Below are positions 36,129 through 47,807 of a DNA stretch of 64,000 nucleotides, one piece after another. Position numbers and translations under genes: made by a program. Numbering within the stretch: position 1 is the stretch's first letter; each line of letters starts with the position of its first letter. This stretch comes from Paramecium tetraurelia (lineage: Eukaryota > Ciliophora > Oligohymenophorea > Peniculida > Parameciidae), in contig NW_001799300.1 in assembly GCF_000165425.1 (NCBI RefSeq), positions 419,736 through 483,735 of the forward strand, written 5' to 3'. Below the pieces are notes generated by a model, which ran no database searches, was not told the origin of the DNA, and worked only from the letters and a program-made list of their open reading frames with translations.

Positions 36129-36754
36129 TCAATTGTCTTCTTTTTCCTATTCTCTACCTTGTTCAACTTGAATGCCTGAATCTTGTTTCTCTTTGTCTGA
36201 TGGCTCGGATGCAATTTTTTTAGTTTAATGACCTCCTTGTTAGCCTGGAGGTTAAGGGACTTCTGATTTTTCTTTCAAACCTTAGTTACTTTCATTTTGA
36301 TTATTTACTATATAATATAAAATATTTTACTGTTATTTAATGGAAGGGAGCTTTAAGACTCTTCATCCTATTTTATACTCAAGGATGACTAATGATCCTA
36401 AGAAGATTACTCTTCATCCGTCTTTTGGACTTTTATTTTTTTTCTAACACCATCATCCAAGTTGAAATATAAATCTTATTTATTTGTTTCCGTCAGATTA
36501 GTGTTCTGATTACTTTTTTTCTTGTCTTTTGACTAGGGATCGTTCTAAAATATGAGTTTTTAATTTACTTTGATATATACTTGTTTTAAATCCTAAGTTG
36601 AGGGAATAGATTTATTTGATAATTTCATCTTCGATTGCGCATTTTCTTGATTGTGTTCTCTCAGGGTCGGGAATAGACTAAGAGAGGCTGTTAATAGACC
36701 TACTCCAAAGCCAATCAAAATCTTTGCATCAAACAAATACTCAAACCACTCCAT
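36129..36754 (-). CDS. Single-pass membrane protein with Gln/Ser-rich cytosolic tail
   Basis: 200 residues, one 23-nt intron (201 codons exactly). MEWFEYLFDAKILIGFG and the following TASLSLFP form one N-terminal hydrophobic segment (residues 10-30) without a clear cleavage site, so it is probably an anchor. The remaining 165 residues are hydrophilic, Lys/Ser/Gln-rich and low complexity, with a PQPPGQQGG patch. No conserved domain. It lies 252 bp downstream of the minus-strand histidine kinase start region's end and may be independent. Confidence 0.6.
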
Positions 36755-37006
36755 AAGCAATAAACTTAATTAATAATAAAAATTAGTTCAAAAACAAACA
36801 ATAATTCTAATTAAAAAGCAGTTATTAATAATAATAAAATTAAATTGAAATTAACAAAAGTTGTATCTTTCTAACCCTTCCATATTCTTCATAATTTTCA
36901 ATATAACATCTTGTATGTCCTTTATAAAAATAATCAACACACAAAAAAGAACCAAATAGCCTAAAAATTATGAAATATAAATAAAAATAATTCATATCGA
37001 TTAAAT

Positions 37007-39948
37007 TCAATAGACTTTAATTTCTAATGTAGGAAAGAATGTTAATAGAATTTCTTTAAGCAAACCTTAGTTCAGAGGTTTTGACATAAAATAATCCATT
37101 CCATTTTCGTAACACTTTTGTTTAGTTTGAAGATCATATAACCCAGTTGTAGCAATACAATAAACCCTTTTAATTTCTTCTGTTTATATTTATGTTTTGA
37201 TTAATTTAATAGTTTGAAACCCATCCATAATTGGCATATTAATATCTAAAAATATAAGTAAATAATGCTAATTATTGCAATGTTAACATGGATTCTCCTT
37301 TTTTTAACTAATTTAAGCCAGTGATTCTTAACCATTAAATGCATGATCACATTTTACTCCATACTTCTGCATTATTAATTTTAGACATCTTATATTGTAA
37401 TATTCATCATCAACAATCAATGCTCTCATGTAACATTCACTTTGTAAACAATACTCCAACATGTCTTTCTTTTATTTTGTTTGAAAAGATGGTAAAAACT
37501 GAAACTTATTTTTATGTGATTCACTCAAAACCTCACTTTCAATTTCATCTTCAAAATGATGAACTACAGAAAATGATTTTGTTTCTTTCCTCTTTTTCTT
37601 GAACTATAGTGTTTGAGAAGATATATTCTATGAAATAACGTGAGATTGTTATCCCAACGGTCCTTCAAAGTAAGAGTTTTATGAAAGCAGCTTAATAGAT
37701 TGAGTACCTGATGAATATTCTCTTAGTGCCTTAGATTCAGAAAAGTAACTTTCTTGAATGTCATTTGGCAATTCAAAATAAAACTATGTTCCTATCAACA
37801 ATCCCTTCACCTTGATAGGAACTCCTCTATTTATTTGTTTGACAATCATGTTAGATATCACTAATCCCATTCCAGAACCAACAGAATTATCAGAAACCTT
37901 AATAAACTCATCTTTATCCAATAAATAATTGAGATTTTTTTCCTCCTCTTCACTTAAACCAATACCAGTATCCTCAATTGATAAAATGAATTTATCAGCA
38001 TTGTTATAGATACTAACTCTGATTTATCCAGATAAAGTGAATTTAACTGCATTTTACAATAACTAAAAATATATTTATTCAAATCTTTCTTTATCTGTAA
38101 TTAAATATCGATTCTTTAAATGATACTAAACTGATAATTCAATGCCTTTACTTTGAAGAGGCTCCTCAAATAAAGCATTGATAAATTCTACAGTTTGGAT
38201 AATTTGCATCTCTTGTAATTTAAGTTGAAATATCTGCAATCCCATATGAGTAAAATCTCTCACATTATTAATAATAAGATTAAATTGCACGCTATTAATT
38301 AGAATAGGATAAATATAGGTTGTTTTAATCTATTCTGAAATTCCCTCATCTTCAACGGCTAAATTGCTAAAGGTCATGAGAGAATTTAGACTGGTTCCAA
38401 GTTCATGTGATATCTATTTGCACATATCAAAAAACAGTTATTTTCTAACTCTACTTTATTTTCTTTAATATTTTTAAGGGACATCTAAAAACAATAACTA
38501 AATAAGTGTTTCACTTTCACTATTCTTTACCTATTCAATTAGTAAAACAGTATCTCTAAAATCAAATGAATCGTTATCCTCAATTGAAAAATAATAAATA
38601 TTTGATAATTCATCATAATAATCAGAAAGAAAGTCTGATATTTTAATTTTATGTGATTCATTGTTATATTTGTATAATAATGATAATTATAGAAATTCTT
38701 CTTGAATTTTAAAGTCTCTTTTCTGAAGATCATTTTCAATCTCCTTTTTTAAATAATCTTCTAAACCTATAGTACATTCAAAAATTTCCATTTTGGTATT
38801 AAATGTTAGCTTCTTGGTTGAAAATCGATCATAATTATTACGTACAGCATTTGGACTCTTTACAGATGATAAATCAAATTGGAATGTTTGCCCTAGCTTT
38901 AATTAGTTGGTTGTTGTATTGAGTGTACTATTTGGCTAGTGATATTACGAATTCCTAGAATTTTTATCTAAAATTAAAGAGAGATGATTTGCATCCAAAA
39001 CTACTAAAATGATATCGAGTGAGAAAATAAAATAATTAAACATATTGATGCAAATTAAGAAAAATGCATAGTAAGGCATACTTCTTTGTTGGATGCTTTA
39101 TTCTTTTGAAAAATGAAATTGAATTATTAAATGAACATTCAATGAGATGGAAATGTTTTCTTAGGTTGAACTCCAAACAGATATTCCCTTGATTGCAAAA
39201 CTTAGGTAAAACAGCATCATTTTTGTGAAATTAGAAAATCTCTGTTGAAATGAAGAAATCCTTTATATAGTACTTCCAAGTATAAAACTAAGAAAATATA
39301 TTACTAATAATGAGGAAGATTCCTCTATCTCTTAATAATTGCGATACCCCAACTATAGAAAATAATTTCAGCCAATACTACTAAGTCTTCAGAAAATCTC
39401 AGTACTTCTTTATATTTCATTTATTTAATTAACTGGAGTTTGTGTTCTAATTTAAGTTCAATATTGTTATTATCAAAGGACCATACTTGAAAAAATAAAT
39501 ATTTGAATTTCAAATAAATTTTAAATACATAAATCGTTTTACTCTCATCAAAATTATTAACTCACTCTAATTATTTAGTCTATACTTTATTTTGGAACTA
39601 GTTCTCAATCGAGGTTTCATCTGCTACAAATGAGAATTAAGGAGACACAAATCTAGAGGATTTTTGAGATGGCATCGCTTAAAATGTCTAAAAATTAGAG
39701 AAAAAAGTTCTTTTATCCACAGGGTCATTATCTTAATTTGGTTCTGAATCAGATGATTAACTTAAACTAATAAATTTTGATGCGAATTCATTGCGAAATG
39801 TGAGTTACCTGGTGCTTTAACAATTATATAAGTTGTTAGCTGTCTTATGGTTCGCATCAAGTTTATCTTTAGAATTAGTAAACTAAATCTCAATCTGGAT
39901 TTCTTTTTCGTTTGAAGATTTTTATCCTTGCTAACAAATAGAGCCCAT
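37007..39948 (-). CDS. Hybrid histidine kinase with C-terminal receiver domain
   Basis: 961 residues after two introns (24 and 32 nt; 962 codons exactly). It starts MGSICQQGQ (Gly2, Cys5, possible acylation). Several hydrophobic segments lie between residues about 125 and 300, then a linker, then the kinase core: H box CKQISHELGTSLNSL with the phospho-His codon at 38405-38407, N box QLLQNAVKFTLSG, G1 SIEDTGIGLSEEE and G2 GSGMGLVISN. A receiver domain closes the protein: LIVDDEYYN, LDINMPIMDGF (phospho-acceptor Asp), IATTG and MSKP. Family role: two-step phosphorelay signalling at a membrane. The output partner (HPt) is not in the window. Confidence 0.9.
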
Positions 39949-42100
39949 TCTCAAATGGTAAGAAGTTAATAATTTTTATTATTTATAATGATTTATCTAG
40001 AATAGTGAATTCACACATCATCATGTTAACAATTACAGTGCTAAATTTTAATTATTGTAAATGGATATTAATCTAACAATTCAAACATTAAAAATGAAAA
40101 TTCAAAAATGAATGGTATCTCCATTATTATTAATCTTTTTCCATCACTTTTGGTAAATTATTAATCAAAGGACTTTAATTTCTCATTATTTAGTCAATAC
40201 TAATACTCAAAAACTAAGATACATCACTGATGTGATGACCTTAAAGCAAGGACTTTTTTGTCTAAATTATTATAAATAAAAGACCAATTAGTATATAATT
40301 TTTCTATTTTTTTAATTAAATTTCATTTGCATAAGTCGTCTTTATTTATGCCATCCAGGATATAATTCAATTCTGTTTTTAGTATTCTCAATGAATATAG
40401 ATATAAAACTGCTTTTGGGTTCAAAACCTTGATGGGGACTTATTTAAAATGATCATATCTAAAGCTAAATATAGAGCTGTTCTAGAAATTATATTATGGA
40501 TTCTAGTCAATTGTTAATATCATTTTTAAAGTTGATTATCAATAGCCTTTATCCTTCATAAATTTTCAACCAACTCTTTTCTCAATCTTACTTGATTTCA
40601 TGAGTGAGGTTATTTCAATTCTTATTTACTGCCTCTATGATGCTTGAATTTTGATTCCTTTGGATAGAGACTTCAGCCAAGTTTTCTGCTAAAAATTTGA
40701 TTTATTTCAGAATATTAGTTAATAATTATATTAATATCATTTTTATTATATTATATCATCCTAACGGCTGTCTGTGTCGAATCTAAATTATAGTCATAAG
40801 AGCCTTAATTCATTTAATTAGTATTGAATATTCAAACGAAAGACGGATGAACTTATAGATGAAAAGTCTGATGCAAGTGATCAACTGATTCGTATTGAAA
40901 AATCATATTCCAATACATAATTATTGTAGAAATACTTTATCATTTCATTATATTTTCTGCACAAAATGTCAAGATTTTTTTAACTTTTTATTAATAAGTT
41001 TATTTTTGTTCAATCAAGGTTAGTAATTTAGCTTTAATAAGATGATCTAACTAAATAGAGTAACGATTTATATTATAAACTATTTAAATGAATTAATAAA
41101 ATTTGATATTATAATTTTTCATCGCACTTCATTTTTTATTGATAGTTATTTCAAATTTAAGCTAGGAATAGACTAAACTCCTACCGACAATTAAATAAAT
41201 CCATATGTATTTACATTGCTTAAATTTTTTCAAATTCTACATAATTGATAAATTTAGATTGCCAAAATAACTTTACATTATTCTTGAATTTCTTCCAACC
41301 TGTCTTTTCATTTTGTATGGATTTTGGATTCCTTGGCTCGCTAAAATTAAATACCCTATTCCTCTATCAATTAAGATTTTCACTAACTATATACTTATAA
41401 AATAATATTGAATCAATATTTGTAATTAATAATTAAAGTTATTAAGTTAATCATAATATCGTATTGAATGCCATTACTTCTCTCCGGGCTTTTTTTTCAT
41501 CAAATATTCTTATTGCTTAAATGTATCATCTAAAGTCAACTAAAAATGAGAGAGATTATTTTTCTTTTCGAATCACTTCCTCCTTTTAAAATTAGATTAA
41601 TAGATATGAATTTAACCATAATTGCCTCTTTTCCATGCCTATCTCCATATTATTACAACTGAAGACGTCATCGATAATTGCAACTGTTTTGGCTGATTTT
41701 TAAAGAGGAAAGAAGATTTTGTATGTCTTACTTAAAGAATAGGTTTGGAATCTTTGGGGCATTGTTGTGAAGATTGAATTCAACTATTATTTTTAATTTT
41801 TAATAATTAAATAAAATTATTCAAAAATTTAAATATTACTTTGAATTTGAAGTCTTTGTAATACTAATCTTTATTGTGATTGATTTTAAATATGATTAAA
41901 TTAAAAATAATTACATTAGATTATGTGAAATTATACCATTGATTATAAAGTTTATAAATTAATTTATGATGATAACTTCGTTTATTGAATTTTATTAATG
42001 TAAATCAACCTGATTGTTAACTTTATTGTAATTTTATAATCACAATTTTTTCAGATAATGTTTGAAATATATTTTATGAAATTATTAATTATTTTTGAGG
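39949..42100. other. Gene-poor gap between two divergent histidine kinases
   Basis: About 2.15 kb, very AT-rich, all frames frequently closed by TGA. One minus-strand piece near 40630-40720 reads KFLAENLAEVSIQRNQNSS and may be a relic exon. Both flanking kinase genes start outward from this gap, so it must also contain their promoters. No repeats or RNA genes were recognised. Confidence 0.5.
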
Positions 42101-44797
42101 ATGGTAAGTGCAATTTTTCGAGCTATTTAAAACACTTATAATAAATTTATATCTGCATCATATTAGCAGTGGAAGCAGTCAGAACATTAGATAGAGTTGG
42201 ATTTTATATAAAAACCTGCTCTTTTGATATCTTTTTTATTCGTTTTAACGAGATTGCTGCTAACTTAAAGTGATATAGAACTTTATATTCAACTTGCTAT
42301 TAATTGTGGAACACATTTGATATTATTTTTACTAATTAAACTCCATTAATCCTTTAAATCAGCATACCTGGAAATACCACGAATATCTCAACTTATACTT
42401 TTAAATTGGTATTGCTATTACTTTTACTAGTCAAACTCCTCTTTTTTATTGATTTACACAACTGTAAATGTGGTTTAGTTCAATATATCATATAGTGTAT
42501 CCTTCAAATTGATCCATTTAGGAATTTTTGTGACTGGTTATCTGTTGATAATTGAAGAAAAATCTAATGAATGCTTGTGTATTGTCATATCAATGATCCT
42601 GATGCATATTTTGAGAAAAGAACAAAATTTGATGTCGATTTATTCAAAAATACAAGCACTGTTTCTGATAATAGATTCATTTCCTTCAGCTATGTGTATT
42701 GTATAAAAAAATAAAAGTCAGTTACTTTATTCTAATAAAAGTTTTGAAAATTTATCTTTAACTCTTGAAGGGACAAATAGTTCAGAAACTGATCAATCAC
42801 CTGATAGGATTTAGAATTATTCAAAATTTCAATTACATTTTTTGTCGAATCTTTAATTGGCAGAACTAAATCAAAAAGGAATATCACTAATAGATTTTGG
42901 AGATGAGTTTCAAATAGATTAATTTAAAATAAGAAAAGTTATATATAAAAAAGAGGAGGAAAGTCCTGAAAATAGTTCAAAGAAATTAATCTATAATTTA
43001 AATTAGAATCAGAAACCAAATACATAATTAAAATATCAATAGCAATTTTTTTCAACATTCACCACAAAAGATGATGACTCAATTATCAAAAAACAGTATA
43101 CTGCAGATATCGCATTGCTTGTTGAATTAAGACATTAGCCTTATATGTGTTTAAAAAGGAGACAAAGGAAGAGATCATCAAATAGATTAAGTATCAATAA
43201 ACCCTCGACACCAACCAGTGGAAAAATGTCCTTTGAACAACTGATTAGGGAAAATCCTTATTAAAAAAACCCTGCATAATCTCCGTCAACGATGTAACAT
43301 GAAATGAAGTTCCTGATTCATGTGATAGAAAATTATAAATTGTTCAATGATGATGATGAGTTGTAACTATTTTATTTACAGGAATTGAATCCAGTTCTAT
43401 TATAAACTACCTTGAAAAAATTAGAATCCGTCAAGAAAAATTTATTAAGATCCATTTCACATGAATTATTAACCAATTTAAATGCCGCTTATGGTTACAT
43501 AAAATAGTGTTAGGATCGGTTATTAAAAGGTGAGGAAATGTCAGAATAATTGGCTTGTGCCTTAAGATACACTAAATTGTAGTTATTCAAAGTTTAAGAC
43601 TTTTTTGATTATAGATATTTACTAGATGATAAATTAAAGTTAAGAGAAGACAAGTTTGAACTAATCAATGCAATAACTGAATGTGTTGATTTAATTAAAG
43701 ATCAAATATCCAGAAAACAATTGAGTTATGAATTAGATATCCCAGACAATTGTACTTACATTATTTCAGGGGATAGGTAAAGGTTCTGTTAAGTAATTTT
43801 AAATTTATTGACTAATGCCATTAAATTTACTTTACAAGGGAAAATCACAGTGGAAGTGAAAAAAAAAACTTATGTTCCTTCCTATTTTGGTATAATAGAT
43901 GAAGTTTAATCCTAAATCTATTTGGACGATTCTAATTTATTGGAAATCCACATCAAAGATAGCGGAGTAGGAATGGATGAAGAGGAATTAATAACACTAA
44001 GAAAGAAGGTATCAAATTATAATTTAATATAGTTGCATGGGGCAGATGAAGATGAAAAGGTTTCAAAATAATCCGTGGGAATAGGATTGGGTTTACAAGT
44101 ATGCAAATCTATTATTCGTTAATTGGCACCTTCTAATTTTAACTAACTATTTGTAGAATCAGTTAAGGATATGGGATCTTAATTTTATTTTTGTTTAAAG
44201 TACTTAGAGGAAAAGTCTTAAGTTTAAAAGTCATAATAATTAACAATACCATTATAAGAAGCTCAGAGTGCATCTGTCAAAGTTTTAAATTATAAAAAGG
44301 GACACTCTTAAAATGGACTGACTTTCTTTAAGAAACGTAGTTCTCATGATATATCCATTGAAATTCCAAGGAAAATTTAATTTTAATGCAATTGCTAGAC
44401 CATTTTAATTGTGGATGATGAATAATTTAATATTGATGTGATTGGCCACATCATAAAGGAAATGGGATTTGAGATTGAGTTTGCATTCAATGGTAAATAA
44501 GCAGCAGACAAGGTTTCGAGGAAATTATAGGATAAATGTAGTGGTAAATGCACTGGTTATCATTGTATTCTAATGGATATCAATATGCCTATAATGAGTG
44601 GTTGGGAGGCGGTTTAAATAATAAGATAGATTGAATGCCAATTATAATTGATCAGAGCCATACCAGTCATTGCAGTCACAGCTTTTTGTAGTATATTTGA
44701 TTAGGAGAAGAGTATCAACGAAGGTTTTGATGGAGTGATTATTAAGCCAGCTACAAAAGAAAAAATTAAAATGGTTTTCGAACATCTAAATCTATGA
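42101..44797 (+). CDS. Hybrid histidine kinase, intronless
   Basis: 898 residues in one exon (899 codons). Residues about 45-210 hold several hydrophobic segments (PALLISFLFVLTRLLL, IHLGIFVTGYLLII). The kinase core follows a Ser/Lys-rich linker: H box LRSISHELLTNLNAAYGY with His454, N box VILNLLTNAIKFTLQG, G1 IKDSGVGMDEEE, G2 SVGIGLGLQVCKS. The receiver has LIVDDEQFN (Asp772, Asp773), LMDINMPIMSGWEA with acceptor Asp826, VTAF and Lys882 in IIKPAT. Same architecture as the minus-strand kinase at 37007-39948 but clearly diverged, so the pair is an old duplication or independent members of a large family. Confidence 0.92.
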
Positions 44798-44836
44798 CTA
44801 AAGAACTTGTATATGAATAAATATAATAATAGTAAA

Positions 44837-46139
44837 TCAAGATATTGGTTTTTTGAGTTCTTTTCTATTTGACATTTATGATGATCTTCGTTAAGCCTAT
44901 TCTAAAAGATTGAGCATTTATAATCCTGTCTCCTCCTCTTATTATCTATCTTTGGAGCCGATTCCTTGTTTATCAATAAATATTCTTACTTCTTTGTTGT
45001 TGCAAAGGTCTCAAAGGTTTTCTTTCCTATTTATCTAAAGTGTCTCTCATTATTGATTATAACTCTTCATACTAACTCTTCAATTTATTGTATTTTTTCT
45101 CGGCAGCCTCATCTAACTCTTTATATTGAAGTTCTAAACTTTAAGCCACTTCAATTTATCTCTAATACAATTGATTCATGTCCTCATGGTATTGGTTTCT
45201 CAAGTCAATTTCCTTTTAATCGATCTCTTCAATTAGCTTTTACTCCTTCTAAGCCAAATTAAATTTCATCTAATCCATTTCTTATTGTAATTGTTGATAT
45301 TTTTATTTTTCTTAAAATATCTCTATTTACAATTGTTCCACTCTAATTTACTTCTCCTTCTTCAAAGCTTCATTATCCAAATCGAATTACTTTTTCTATT
45401 CTTATAATCGTTTTCTTAGAATTTCACAATTACTTCTTTCAACATCCAATTGGTCACTTATCTTTTGTAGTTTTTGATCATATTATGTCTTCTATAACCT
45501 TAAGGATTATTCATTTTCTTATTTTTATTATTATAATTAATAAGTAAATGTGTCAGTCAATTACTTAATTTCCTTATGTTTTTATTCTTCAAACAATTAC
45601 AATGTTTAATCTTTATCCATCAAGGTTCTATTTTTCCATTATTCTAATTCCTAACACCTTAATTGTTCCATCTTTTTGATCTCCTTCACATTCCTTTCCA
45701 ATAATTGTGATTTTTCTCTCTAAAATTCACCGATCTACAGTTATTATTCTCTTTGTTGTTTACTCTTTAGATTACTGATTTCTTCAATATTTTAGATTTT
45801 AATATTTTAAATTTCATCTTACAAACCTTAGATTTCATCTTTCAACAACTTTACACACTTTTCTTTTTCCATCTCGGCTGCATGGGATTAGTAGGCTAGA
45901 TCTTCTTTTAGAATCTTAATCTCCAACTCGTATTATTACTTAAATCTAATATTATTACTTATAAAGTACCTCTCCTTCTCTTGATTCATCTTATACTCAA
46001 TTTCTTTTTGTTTGACAGTCAGAATTTGCTATATCTTTTATTCATCTTTCATCTATGATGATTTTGGCATCACATTCTCTTGATCTTTCAGTGTTCTTGA
46101 CAGACCCAAAGCAAGTTTATCTTCAAATCGATTAATCAT
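44837..46139 (-). CDS. Long coiled-coil protein
   Basis: 425 residues; one 25-nt intron close to the 3' end (426 codons exactly) removes a TGA and adds the tail RIGSKDRQQEEETG ... SNRKELKKPIS. Apart from the first 30 residues the protein is coiled coil, for example EIEYKMNQEKERYF, QELEQWKNRTLMDKD and LRNQYHEDMNQLYQRQIEV. No globular domain or targeting signal. A cytoskeletal or basal-body structural role is possible. It ends 39 bp from the convergent kinase gene. Confidence 0.8.
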
Positions 46140-46284
46140 TAAATTTAACAGTTAAAAAAATTAATATTTATTCCTAAAATCAATAGTTTTCTATAAATCC
46201 CTTAAAACATCCTCACACTTAGTTTTAACGAATCACTTTATAAATAAATATTAGTTATAATACTTTTTAGTTTAATATATATAT

Positions 46285-47740
46285 TCATTGATACTTCTGT
46301 GGCTGATAAGGTCTTCTATTTTCGAATTTACTCGAAAAGCTAGTTTAGTTAATAGTCTAATAAATTGATCTCTCTATGTTTTGATGAATCTACCCTCCCA
46401 ATTCTTCTAGTTGTAACTTCAATCTTTCGATGTGTTCCTCCATTTACTTTCTTGTCTATATAAATTGATTTCAATAAAATTACTTCTTCTGATTAATTCA
46501 ATTTTCTAGCATAATCATCTTTTTCCTTCTCTAAATCTCTTTTTTCTTATGCATTGATTTCTTAAGCCTCTGCCATTTGATGAGCATAATTTTCTTTGAT
46601 TTTTTGGACTTATTTTTGTAAGTCCATTGTCTCAGCTTACAATTGTTTTATAATCTAATCTTTAGATTATAATTCATTTCTTAACTTTTCTCTAACCTAA
46701 TTAGTTTATTTGAATTAAGAATCAAGTTCACTAATTTCTTACTTAAATCTTGTGTAGTTTTAATCATATTCCATTTATTTCTATTTTAATAGTCTTTCTT
46801 TATCGGCCAATTGTGAAAGAGTATTATTGTAATCTTTCGCTAATTTATCCCTTCCTTCTTCAGAGGCTTTTAATTTTTATTCTACATTTCGTAAATGTCC
46901 AAGATATTTTCTCATTTCTTCATCTTATACTCTGACAACAGTTTCTCTAATATTTTCTTCAGCTTCCATTTTTATTCTCATATTTTCATTCATTAAATTA
47001 GTAATGTCCTGATTTAAATCTTAAACCTGTGTCTTGAGACTTCTAATTTATGCTTCTGCATCTTCTTTCTATATTTTATAAGTTTGAGTCATATCCGATA
47101 ACTTTTGATCATGTGATTTGATGAGTCTCTCAAATTCAATTCTATATTTTTCGTCGTTTTATTGTAATTATCTTTTATAATTCTAATCATTTACCTATTT
47201 AACTACTTATTTCTGTCTTCGTATTCCCTTAGTCTTTAGTTATATGATTCCTATCCTCTTATGAATTCATTTCTCATAGCAACATTTTCTTATTCTAGAG
47301 AGTCGTTTCTCATCATTGTGTCTTATAATTTGTAACTAATTATAGTGAATTTGATACTCCAATTCTTATATGATATTTTCCTTTCTTTAATTGTCGTCTC
47401 TGAGTGCTATGATCTTAGTTTCAAACTCAATCCTCATTTATCTTTCGTTCTCTAAATTATTTTCTAGTTGTTATCTCACATTTTTCATGTTCTTTCTCTC
47501 TTCATCCAATCTAAACTCCAGATCTGATAAGATTTATCCGTTGCTTTGTAATTCATTTAGATTTTTATCATATCTCTAATGATAATCTCTTAAATAATCT
47601 TCTTAAGGCATTTATTAAGCATATGGGTTGCCATACCTGCTATTCATCTATTAAGACTGACTAGGCTGGCCTTAATAACCGAAGGGCTTTTAAGGTTAGT
47701 AGTACTTCTAGGACATTCCTGCTTATGAATTATTATACAT
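46285..47740 (-). CDS. Coiled-coil protein with Gln/Tyr-rich head
   Basis: 460 residues, three introns (22, 23, 28 nt; 461 codons exactly). The first 45 residues are Gln, Tyr, Pro and Gly-rich (KYYQPQKPFGYQGQPSQSQQ). Residues about 50-430 are continuous coiled coil (LDEERKNMKNVRQQLEN, QESYNQRLREYEDRNKQLN, EEHIERLKLQLEEL). The tail is basic and aromatic (ENRRPYQPQKYQ), echoing the head. A second in-frame ATG eight codons downstream is an alternative start. It is followed 145 bp later by another coiled-coil gene on the same strand. Function unknown. Confidence 0.78.
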
Positions 47741-47807
47741 ATTTTTTAAAATCTAACTGATTAATTAAACAATTTCTCGTCATTAATATGTAATTAATAT
47801 TTTAGTT

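Noticed and set aside
36800-37000. CRISPR-like or transposon terminal repeats in AT-rich spacers
   Set aside because: Similar words such as AATAATAA recur by base composition only; no regular spacing, inverted ends or transposase gene was found.
39949-42100. A gene inside the gap between the two kinases
   Set aside because: Only short open pieces without starts, family motifs or consistent splicing were found.
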